From JALQTD01 sp964390365 (GTDB lineage: Bacteria; Bacteroidota; Bacteroidia; Flavobacteriales_D; Sanyastnellaceae): a stretch of 6,661 nucleotides of DNA. Position 1 is the stretch's first letter. Each line of letters opens with the position of its first letter. The stretch is from the NCBI GenBank assembly GCA_964390365.1, contig CAYMHW010000094.1:1-6661 (forward strand), read 5' to 3'. A program made the translations under genes and the position numbers. Below the pieces are notes generated by a model. It worked only from the letters and a program-made list of their open reading frames with translations. It searched no databases and was not told the origin of the DNA. Shown one piece after another: positions 1 through 6,661 of the stretch.

Positions 1-830
1 GGTGCGCGCAGCCGAACGGCGACGACTCCCACCGGTATTACACCTTCGGCAGTTCGGTGCGGGATTTGGCCATGTGGGTCGAGGCCCTGCACCGTTGTGG
101 CGAGCGTGAGTCGGCTGCGCAACTCGGACGCGAGTTGGCGGAAGCGCTGGGAGCAGGTTGGCGGTCGACCCAAGAAATTGCCTTCGGATTGAATACCCTC
201 GGGGAGGTTTTCCAGCCCAAACCCGATGCCCTCCTCGATGTCGAGGTTGGATTCAACGGCGTTTCCCAACGCTACGTGAGCGATCGCCGAATTGTGGAGG
301 TGCCCGTATCCAACCCGGACAAAGCGCAATCCCTGAACGTCCAGTGCAACGGCGATTGTTTCGTCACGATTACCCGAAGCGGAGTCCCTGTTTACGGGAA
401 GGAATCGGCGGGATCTTCGGGATTGACGATGTCGGTGGCGTACCTCGATGGCAATGGCAACCCGATGGACGTGGGGTCGGTTCGCGTGGGTTCGACGATG
501 CGCATTCGGATTCAGGTCAAGCGCACGAAAGAAGGGACCCAGGTCGAACGAATGGCCTGCACGGTGCCGCTTGCCGACGGTTGGGAGGTGACGAATACGC
601 GGTTGAGCGGAGAGGCCGGCAACGGTGGGGTGGAGCACGAGGACTTCCGGGATGACCGGGTGTTGACGTATTTCGATTTGGCCTACGGCAACGCGCGTGT
701 GCTGGAGTTCGAACTGATTGCCACGTATCCGGGCCGGTTCTATTTGCCCGGGGTCCGCGTGGAAGGCATGTACGATTTGGGGATGCAAGCCGCGGAACCG
801 GGAAGATGGGTGGTCGTTCGCGAAAACTGA
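1..830 (+). CDS. Bacterial alpha-2-macroglobulin family protein, C-terminal part (5' end outside window)
   Basis: The reading frame is open from base 3 to the TGA at 828-830, so about 275 C-terminal residues of a protein usually well over 1,500 residues long are visible. The first residues (YYTFGSSVRDLAMWVEAL) match the end of the helical thioester/complement-like domain of bacterial A2Ms. The rest is the beta-rich C-terminal region, ending in the family-typical stretch DDRVLTYFDL, then GRFYLPGVRVEGMYDLG and a final EPGRWVVV. Bacterial A2Ms are periplasmic or outer-membrane-attached traps thought to capture foreign proteases that breach the envelope. The thioester motif (CxEQ), if present, lies upstream, so it is unknown whether this copy is a thioester type. 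The gene overlaps pbpC downstream, the classic partner, which strongly supports the call. The internal GTG at 57 is not the start, because homologous sequence continues upstream of it. Confidence 0.9.
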   Translation, partial: CAQPNGDDSHRYYTFGSSVRDLAMWVEALHRCGERESAAQLGRELAEALGAGWRSTQEIAFGLNTLGEVFQPKPDALLDVEVGFNGVSQRYVSDRRIVEVPVSNPDKAQSLNVQCNGDCFVTITRSGVPVYGKESAGSSGLTMSVAYLDGNGNPMDVGSVRVGSTMRIRIQVKRTKEGTQVERMACTVPLADGWEVTNTRLSGEAGNGGVEHEDFRDDRVLTYFDLAYGNARVLEFELIATYPGRFYLPGVRVEGMYDLGMQAAEPGRWVVVREN

Positions 831-3082
831 TCGGCCTGGGCGTTGCGGCCGTCGGGATTTGGTGGTGGTTTTCGCTGCCCCGTGAGTTGTTCGAGGTGCC
901 GTATTCCACGGTGCTCGAGTCGCGGGAGGGCCAACTGCTCGGCGCGCGCATTGCATCGGATGGCCAGTGGCGTTTTCCGCTGACGGACAGCGTGCCGTCG
1001 AAGTTCCGGAAGGCCATCTTGGCGTTTGAGGATGAGCGGTTTGAGGGGCATCCCGGGGTGGATCCCTTGGCCTTAGCGCGTGCGGTGTACCAAAACCTGA
1101 CCCAAGGCGAAGTCGTTTCCGGGGCCTCGACCTTGACGATGCAGGTGGTGCGGTTGTCCCGGCAAAATCCCTCCCGGACGTACTTCGAAAAGTTCACCGA
1201 AATGCTGCGGGCGACGCGGTTGGAAGTGCGTCATTCCAAGGATGAAATCCTGGCCTTGTACGCGGCGCATGCGCCGTTCGGAGGCAACGTGGTGGGGCTG
1301 GAAGCGGCGAGTTGGCGGTATTTCGGCCGGGGATCCCATGAGTTGTCGTGGTCGGAAAGTGCGGCCCTTGCGGTCCTCCCGAACGCCCCGGGCACCATCC
1401 TGCCGGGGCGTTCGGTGGACGCCTTCTTGGCGAAACGCAATCGGTTGCTCGATAAGCTGCTCGACGCGGGCACGCTCGATTCCACCCAATGGCGACTTGC
1501 GCGCCTGGAGCCGCTTCCCGGAGCGCCGGTTCCCCTTCCGCAGGCGGCGGCACATGCGCTGGATCGGCTGGTGTCCGAACGCCCAGGTCAGCGCGTGCAA
1601 TCGACCCTTTCGGCGCCCCTTCAAGCGCGCGTTCAGCGGATCGTGAACCAACACGTCCGCGCCTCGACCGGCAACGAAGTGCACAATGCGGCTGCGGTGG
1701 TGGTGGATCTGCAATCCGGTGAAGTGCCCGTCTACGTCGGCAACACGACCCTTCCGGACATTCCAGGCGGTGCCATCGACATGTTGCGGGTTCCCCGGTC
1801 CACCGGCAGCATCCTGAAGCCGCTCCTGTTCGCCTCGGCCTTCGAGGAAGGGCGGCTCGGTCCCAAATCCCTCGTTCCCGATGTGCCGACCCGCATCGGG
1901 AGCTACACCCCGCGCAATTTCGACCGCTCGTACCGCGGTGCAGTCACGGTCGAGTCCGCGCTCCGCAGCTCGCTCAACATCCCGGCCGTGCACGTGCTGC
2001 GCGATGTCGGTCTGAAGCGCTTCCACCATCAGCTGCGGCAGTTGGGGTTCACCGATTTGCGCGCGGATGCCGACCATTACGGATTGGCCCTGATTCTCGG
2101 CGGTGGCGAAATCCGCCCGTTGCAGGTGGCCCAAGCGTACGCGCACTGGCTGCGGCCGCTGCGCGGGGATGAAGCGCCGGCGTGCACGTCGATTTTCGGG
2201 GAACCGGTTCGTTCGCCGGAGGGAGCGATGGACGCCGAGGCGGTCTTTGAAACCCTCGAGGTGATGACCACGCTGGTGCGCCCGCTCGCTTGGGAACAGT
2301 GGCAGCCGTGGCGACCGGTGGCTTGGAAGACGGGAACGAGTTTTGGGCACCGGGACGCGTGGGCCGTGGGAACGGATGGGCGGTGGCTGGTCGTCGTGTG
2401 GACGGGGAATGCGGACAACGAAGGGCGGCCCGGCTTGATCGGGGTGGAATCTTCGGCGCCCCTGTTTTTCGAGGTGATGAACGCCTTGCCCGAAGGCACT
2501 TTTTTCCATCGGCGCACGCTGGCTGCCCAAGCCGAGGTGTGCACGCAGTCCGGGTTCAAGGCGGGCCCGCATTGTGCCCATTCCGAAGTTCGGCCGACGC
2601 CGCCCAATGGAGTGCGAACCTGTGGGCTGTGCCAGCCGATTTGGCTCAACGCGCAGGGCGACCGGGTGCTGAAGTCGTGCGCTCCCGATGCCCGGGACAC
2701 GACTTGGATGATCTTGCCGGCGTCGCAGCAGTGGTACTACCGCCAGCACGGCGGCCCCCTGCCCCCGCCGCCCGCGTGGGATCCGGCGTGCCGTTCGGGG
2801 CATCAAGAGGCTGCGATGGAGTGGCTGTATCCGCAATGGGGGGAGGTGATCCAGCGGACGCGGGATCTGGATGGGCGCCTCGGCGGGGTGGTGTTGGAGG
2901 TGGGGCACCGGGAGGCGGAGAGCACGGTTTTTTGGTACGAGGATGAGCGGTTTTTGGGCCAAACCTCACCTCCCCACCAGCTCGAAGTCCCCCTCGAAAC
3001 CGGCCAGCACCGGCTGCATGCGCTCGACGGCCAAGGCAACCGCATCGAGGTGGAAATCACGGTCGCCCCACCGAGTTATTGA
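806..3082 (+). CDS. pbpC: Penicillin-binding protein 1C (bifunctional transglycosylase/transpeptidase)
   Basis: This 758-residue protein is close to the E. coli PBP1C length of 770. An N-terminal membrane anchor (about 8-25) follows basic residues, so the enzyme faces the periplasm. The GT51 glycosyltransferase domain (about 50-240) has motif I EDERFEGHPGVD (75-86, catalytic Glu75), motif II GASTLTMQ (106-113) and motif III EKFTE (128-132, Glu132), then SKDEILALY and APFGGNVVGLEAASWRYFGR. The transpeptidase domain (about 265-560) has SILK (335-338, acyl-Ser335), SLN (389-391) and KTGT (508-511), so both active sites look intact. A Cys-rich linker (C579, C590, C606, C609, C625, C662) leads to a PBP1C C-terminal beta domain (about 670-755). 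The ATG lies inside the A2M gene (25-nt overlap), which suggests one transcript and coupled translation. The role is glycan polymerisation and cross-linking or repair beside the A2M; PBP1C's transpeptidase contribution is debated in E. coli. Confidence 0.96.
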   Translation: MGGRSRKLIGLGVAAVGIWWWFSLPRELFEVPYSTVLESREGQLLGARIASDGQWRFPLTDSVPSKFRKAILAFEDERFEGHPGVDPLALARAVYQNLTQGEVVSGASTLTMQVVRLSRQNPSRTYFEKFTEMLRATRLEVRHSKDEILALYAAHAPFGGNVVGLEAASWRYFGRGSHELSWSESAALAVLPNAPGTILPGRSVDAFLAKRNRLLDKLLDAGTLDSTQWRLARLEPLPGAPVPLPQAAAHALDRLVSERPGQRVQSTLSAPLQARVQRIVNQHVRASTGNEVHNAAAVVVDLQSGEVPVYVGNTTLPDIPGGAIDMLRVPRSTGSILKPLLFASAFEEGRLGPKSLVPDVPTRIGSYTPRNFDRSYRGAVTVESALRSSLNIPAVHVLRDVGLKRFHHQLRQLGFTDLRADADHYGLALILGGGEIRPLQVAQAYAHWLRPLRGDEAPACTSIFGEPVRSPEGAMDAEAVFETLEVMTTLVRPLAWEQWQPWRPVAWKTGTSFGHRDAWAVGTDGRWLVVVWTGNADNEGRPGLIGVESSAPLFFEVMNALPEGTFFHRRTLAAQAEVCTQSGFKAGPHCAHSEVRPTPPNGVRTCGLCQPIWLNAQGDRVLKSCAPDARDTTWMILPASQQWYYRQHGGPLPPPPAWDPACRSGHQEAAMEWLYPQWGEVIQRTRDLDGRLGGVVLEVGHREAESTVFWYEDERFLGQTSPPHQLEVPLETGQHRLHALDGQGNRIEVEITVAPPSY

Positions 3083-3107
3083 TTGAAATGACTTTTTACA
3101 TATTTTG
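3079..3107 (+). promoter_or_regulatory. Possible Bacteroidota-type promoter for the DUF5684 gene
   Basis: The 51-bp gap after pbpC is much richer in A+T than its surroundings. It holds TTG (3079-3081), a 19-bp spacer and TATTTTG (3101-3107), followed by C. This resembles the Bacteroidota arrangement TTG-N19-TAnnTTTG, except that the -7 box is one base short. No hairpin with a T-run is visible in the gap, so read-through from pbpC is equally possible. The call is tentative and based on spacing and composition only. Confidence 0.35.
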
Positions 3108-3133
3108 CTCGAGAACTCAAACATCCTCTTGTC

Positions 3134-3487
3134 ATGAATGACGCCAACTTTCTGTCCGCATTTCTGATGATTTACATCCCAATCCTCCTCCTCGTTTTTG
3201 CCTCACAATGGAAGGTTTATTCGAAAGCCGGTCAGCCCGGGTGGGCGAGCATCGTCCCGATCTACAATATGATCGTCCTGTGCGAAATCATTGAGAAGCC
3301 GAAATGGTGGGTGATCCTCCTGTTGATCCCTTACGTGAACATCGTGTTTTTGATTTGGTCTTGGAATCGGTTGGCGCTGCGATTTGGCAAGTCGTCGGGA
3401 TTCACGATTGGGTTGGTGTTTTTGCCCATCATTTTTTGGCCCATCCTCGCGTTCGGTTCGAGTACGTATCAGCAATTGGGGGAGTAA
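3134..3487 (+). CDS. Small DUF5684-type integral membrane protein
   Basis: This 117-residue, very hydrophobic protein has likely membrane segments at about 6-24, 38-52, 57-77 and 88-108. It carries the DUF5684 signature: W26KVYSKAGQPGW37, then SIVPIYN (39-45), the KPKWW element (55-59), IPYVNI (65-70), and FGKSSGF (84-90) before the last helix and a FGSSTY end. The same module occurs alone or fused to the N-terminus of signal peptidase I in Bacteroidota; no Ser/Lys peptidase domain is present here, so no enzyme activity can be assigned. The ATG has no Shine-Dalgarno before it, and the start is chosen because it begins just ahead of the first helix. Codon use is less GC-biased than in ahcY (three of five Asn codons are AAT), partly because hydrophobic residues dominate. 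Its stop is 4 bp from the stop of the convergent PPTase gene. The function is unknown. Confidence 0.8.
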   Translation: MNDANFLSAFLMIYIPILLLVFASQWKVYSKAGQPGWASIVPIYNMIVLCEIIEKPKWWVILLLIPYVNIVFLIWSWNRLALRFGKSSGFTIGLVFLPIIFWPILAFGSSTYQQLGE

Positions 3488-3491
3488 GGCG

Positions 3492-4115
3492 TCAGGGGAG
3501 CGGACCGATGGCGATGCCGAATTCGCCGACGAGTTGCGCGATGTAGAACGGGTGGGTGGTGCGGTGGATGCGCACGGGGATTTGGCCTCCACGGAGGTAG
3601 TCCTGCATGGGCAGCAGCTGCAGCACCTCGATGCCGCCCAAGTAGTCCAAATCTGGGCCTAGCGCCTTCCACGCCGCCTCCTTCACATTCCAAATCGCAC
3701 ACCGCCGCCAGTCCGCATCCGGGCCGGTGCCCACCAGCGCGCGTTCGGCCTCGCTGAAAATGCGCGGGGCCACGCGCTCGAGCTGGGGACGCCGGATCTC
3801 CAGGTCCAACCCCAAGGGGGCCGGGCCCACCGCGACGGCTGCCCACGTAACGCCCTGCTCATCCTGCGCGTGGCTGATGGACAGCCCGCGACCGGGCAAA
3901 AGCGGCCCTCCGTGCACGTCATGGGTGACGGCGTCGTCGGTGCCCAATTGCAGCAGCGCCGCATGCACCGCCGCGTGTTCGGCCTGCCGTTCGGCCCGCA
4001 GTTCGTCCAGCGCCCGCTCCGGAAACCGCCGCTGCACCGCCGACCAATCGATCGCATCGGGCACGCCCGAAAAGGCGCACGCGTAACCGGCGGGGAGGGG
4101 GCTGGGCAAGTTCAC
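3492..4115 (-). CDS. Sfp-type 4'-phosphopantetheinyl transferase superfamily protein
   Basis: This 207-residue cytoplasmic enzyme is predicted to move the 4'-phosphopantetheine arm from coenzyme A to a conserved Ser of acyl, peptidyl or aryl carrier proteins. Family motifs appear in order: GLSISHA (77-83, His82 in the CoA-contact position), GLDLEI (102-107, Mg2+ ligands Asp104 and Glu106), IFSEAE (119-124) and WNVKEAAWKA (142-151, with Glu146 as the third metal ligand and Lys145). The length fits the Sfp superfamily. The start is GTG at 4115: an in-frame TAA lies only 9 nt upstream, so the gene cannot begin earlier, although a TTG two codons downstream is an alternative. No Shine-Dalgarno is visible. 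It is transcribed away from ahcY across a 94-bp gap. No polyketide, NRPS or aryl polyene gene is in view, so its carrier protein, possibly the fatty-acid ACP, is unknown. Confidence 0.9.
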   Translation of the reverse strand: MNLPSPLPAGYACAFSGVPDAIDWSAVQRRFPERALDELRAERQAEHAAVHAALLQLGTDDAVTHDVHGGPLLPGRGLSISHAQDEQGVTWAAVAVGPAPLGLDLEIRRPQLERVAPRIFSEAERALVGTGPDADWRRCAIWNVKEAAWKALGPDLDYLGGIEVLQLLPMQDYLRGGQIPVRIHRTTHPFYIAQLVGEFGIAIGPLP

Positions 4116-4169
4116 GGACGGAAGTTAAGTCGGGTCCTCGTGAACCCCGGTGGGTCGCGCCTTGTTCCT

Positions 4170-4177
4170 TACCTTTG
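4170..4177 (+). promoter_or_regulatory. Bacteroidota -7 promoter element upstream of ahcY
   Basis: TACCTTTG, followed by CA, matches the Bacteroidota sigma-ABfr -7 consensus TAnnTTTG exactly. It sits 32 bp before the ahcY ATG, predicting transcription from about 4183-4185 and a leader of about 26 nt. There is no TTG at the expected -33 position (about 4147-4150 reads GGTGGG-like sequence), so the upstream element is weak or absent. The rest of the divergent gap (4116-4209) shows no convincing promoter for the PPTase on the minus strand and no riboswitch-sized leader. The bases just before the ATG are A-rich, as is usual for start sites in this phylum. Confidence 0.75.
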
Positions 4178-4209
4178 CAACGTCTTTTTTCATTCGAAAT
4201 CAACGAACA

Positions 4210-5529
<1,320 letters not shown>

Positions 5530-5550
5530 TTGCGGAAAACCGAATGCACA

Positions 5551-5586
5551 GCGGGCTGCTCCTTCGATGGGGCGGCCCGCTTTTTT
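5551..5586 (+). terminator. Intrinsic terminator of ahcY
   Basis: A 12-bp stem, GCGGGCTGCTCC (5551-5562) with GGGGCGGCCCGC (5569-5580), closes a TTCGAT loop and is followed by six T (5581-5586). Two pairs are G-U wobbles in the plus transcript. Read from the minus strand these become A-C mismatches, and no T-run follows the hairpin there, so it is mainly a plus-strand terminator. It starts 21 bp after the ahcY stop. The end of its T-tract overlaps the complement of the TAA stop (5585-5587) of the convergent gene. Confidence 0.93.
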
Positions 5587-5998
5587 AGTTGTACACGCGC
5601 AAGACGGGGGGCGTCCAGCTCGTGTAGTAGCGGTGGAGTGGGATGGAGGCGGGGCCGTTCATGACGGAGCCGTCGATGATGAGCCACTGCGAGTCGCTGC
5701 ACGGATCTTCGAGGAAGAGGCCGTCGTCGCTGACGGTCACGGCACAGCCTTCCGGGATGTCGTAGGTGGCGTGGCGGTCGAGCGCGACGAATTGGTCGTC
5801 GGTGTAGCGGTAGACCACGATGCCCTTGGAGCCGCCGGTCAGCAGGACGTGGCCGGTGGGCACGTTGAGGGTTTGGTAGGCCGGCAGGTCGAGGTTGATG
5901 TCGAAGTCGACGGGCACGTAGGGAATGTCTTGCTGGATGGAATCGCATTTGGCCTGCAAGAGGAGCGGAGCCAAAACCAGCCACCAAATCTTACGCAT
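5585..5998 (-). CDS. Small secreted Rieske-fold protein, probably without an iron-sulfur cluster
   Basis: This 137-residue protein starts with a signal peptide (MRK, hydrophobic 4-15, Cys18), so it is exported and perhaps lipid-anchored, although the -1 residue before Cys18 is Lys, a poor lipobox. The mature part reads like the small Bacteroidota proteins often labelled Rieske (2Fe-2S): IPYVPVDFDINLDLPAY (25-41), GIVVYRYTDDQFVALDR (59-75), then C85, GLFLEDPCSDSQW (93-105) and LIIDGSVMNGPA with a final PLHRY. Canonical Rieske ligands (CxH and CxxH) are missing; by hand alignment they correspond to A77, Y79, D98 and S101. C85 and C100 remain and could form the disulfide seen in Rieske domains. 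ATG 5998 is preferred over an upstream TTG at 6013 because it puts Arg-Lys right before the signal helix. The ATG lies inside the end of tsaB (8-nt overlap), implying cotranscription. The function is unknown. Confidence 0.72.
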   Translation of the reverse strand: MRKIWWLVLAPLLLQAKCDSIQQDIPYVPVDFDINLDLPAYQTLNVPTGHVLLTGGSKGIVVYRYTDDQFVALDRHATYDIPEGCAVTVSDDGLFLEDPCSDSQWLIIDGSVMNGPASIPLHRYYTSWTPPVLRVYN

Positions 5999-6661
5999 GG
6001 GAAGGCGGATCAAGGGCAGCCGCGCGCAATCCCAACGGATCCTTCGGCGCGCCCGCCTGGAATTCTTTCAAATATCGGGGCTCAAAGTAAGCCAAATCCA
6101 CCGCCTCCGCCCGCTCGAGCAGCGCCCCCGCAAGTGCCGCATCCGGCTCGCACGCGACGAACGTGGCGTCCGCCCGCAAGCCCACTTGTTCCACCTTCGC
6201 GGCGGCATCCCCGACGCACACGAGCGCCGGTGCCTCCAACCCCGAGCCCGCCGGCACCGCCTCCCGCAAGTCCACTGCCGCCGCCGGCCCCTCGGCCGCC
6301 CACACCCCGTTCGTCACCCGGAACGGCCGCACATACACCTCCAACCGCCGTGCATCCAGCACCGGCCAAACCACTACGTCCTTCCCCGCCACGTCCGCCG
6401 CTTGCGCGAGCAATTCCAGCGTATCCAACGCGAGCAACGGAATGCCGAGTGCGTGGCACAACCCCTTCGCCGTCGACACCCCGATGCGCAGTCCAGTGTA
6501 CGATCCCGGTCCCGCCGAAACCGCCACCGCCTCGAGCGATTGCGGCGTCCAACCAGCATCGGCGACCACAGCGTCGATGCGCGGCATCACCCGCCCTGCG
6601 TGGAGGCGACGCGCGTCGTCGCCCCCGGCCCGCTGACCCACACATTCCGTCCCGTCCACGC
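5991..6661 (-). CDS. tsaB: tRNA t6A37 threonylcarbamoyladenosine biosynthesis protein TsaB (N-terminus outside window)
   Basis: At least 222 residues are visible, read leftward from the window edge; the first beta strands (ILxIDTS-like, probably 15-20 residues) lie beyond 6661. TsaB is an inactive ASKHA-fold (M22-like) scaffold. It pairs with TsaD and TsaE to transfer threonylcarbamoyl from TsaC's product to A37 of ANN-decoding tRNAs. Numbering from the GTG codon at 6657-6659, the signature AVSAGPGSYTGLRIG (46-60) with AKGLCHAL (64-71) is present, followed by PVLDARRLEVYV (99-110) and the Bacteroidota-like YFEPRYLKEF (191-200). A tail of about 20 residues after that point is longer than usual and ends at TAA 5991-5993, overlapping the next gene's start by 8 nt. 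The GTG is not the true start, because the frame remains open to the edge and the N-terminal motif is missing. Confidence 0.93.
   Translation of the reverse strand, partial: VDGTECVGQRAGGDDARRLHAGRVMPRIDAVVADAGWTPQSLEAVAVSAGPGSYTGLRIGVSTAKGLCHALGIPLLALDTLELLAQAADVAGKDVVVWPVLDARRLEVYVRPFRVTNGVWAAEGPAAAVDLREAVPAGSGLEAPALVCVGDAAAKVEQVGLRADATFVACEPDAALAGALLERAEAVDLAYFEPRYLKEFQAGAPKDPLGLRAAALDPPSHA

Noticed and set aside
158..655. Alternative plus-strand frame inside the A2M gene
   Set aside because: It has low-complexity Arg/Gly/Pro-rich translation and lies in another frame of a gene with clear A2M homology.
2750..2785. Polyproline run (PLPPPP) in PBP1C as a sign of frameshift
   Set aside because: The frame stays intact and the family's C-terminal domain follows. 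It is a linker that at most makes translation EF-P dependent.
1073..2962. Long open frame on the minus strand (629 codons) opposite pbpC
   Set aside because: It lies wholly antisense to a PBP1C with intact catalytic motifs. The translation is Arg/Pro/His-rich, without recognisable domains, as expected for a shadow frame in GC-rich coding DNA.
4120..4130. Minus-strand TAACTTCC as a -7 promoter box for the PPTase
   Set aside because: It differs from TAnnTTTG at key positions and lies only a few bases before the GTG.
4150..4209. Upstream GTG start adding 20 residues to AhcY
   Set aside because: The stretch contains the TACCTTTG promoter box, and family members begin near the MSAQ-like residues, so ATG 4210 is the better start.
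4116..4209. SAH riboswitch in front of ahcY
   Set aside because: The predicted leader is about 26 nt and no pseudoknot-like pairing is visible; it is too short for known SAH riboswitch classes.
5996..6013. TTG at 6013 as start of the Rieske-like protein
   Set aside because: It would add only five residues (MIRLP) before the Met-Arg-Lys of a standard signal peptide and lengthen the overlap with tsaB. The ATG is the simpler choice.

Overview
The window looks like an ordinary, densely coded chromosomal segment from a GC-rich (about 60% by eye) member of the Bacteroidota. The taxonomic call rests on four signs. There is a near-textbook Bacteroidota -7 promoter box (TAnnTTTG) in front of ahcY. 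None of the five visible gene starts has a properly spaced Shine-Dalgarno. The alpha-2-macroglobulin, PBP1C and TsaB termini read like Bacteroidota family members. A small secreted Rieske-fold protein of a type common in that phylum is present. The genus cannot be told from the sequence.

Layout from left to right: (1) 1-830 (+) is the C-terminal end of a large bacterial alpha-2-macroglobulin. (2) 806-3082 (+) is pbpC, penicillin-binding protein 1C, overlapping the previous gene by 25 nt; this is the well-known A2M/PBP1C pair. (3) 3134-3487 (+) is a small DUF5684-type membrane protein, possibly with its own promoter. (4) 3492-4115 (-) is an Sfp-type 4'-phosphopantetheinyl transferase, convergent with the DUF5684 gene (4 bp between stops) and divergent from ahcY. 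(5) 4210-5529 (+) is ahcY, S-adenosylhomocysteine hydrolase, with a clear promoter and a strong intrinsic terminator. (6) 5585-5998 (-) is a small secreted or lipid-anchored Rieske-fold protein that seems to have lost all iron-sulfur ligands. (7) 5991-6661 (-) is tsaB, a t6A-tRNA synthesis gene that runs off the right edge and overlaps gene 6 by 8 nt.

Functionally, A2M and PBP1C form an envelope module (protease trapping and peptidoglycan synthesis or repair). ahcY recycles the methyl-transfer by-product SAH. The PPTase activates carrier proteins. TsaB works with TsaD/TsaE on tRNA t6A37. There are no RNA genes, mobile elements, CRISPR arrays or defence systems, and no non-coding stretch exceeds 100 bp. 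I did not find a novel multi-gene system. The items most worth a second look are the ligand-less Rieske-like protein coupled to tsaB, and the stand-alone DUF5684 protein.
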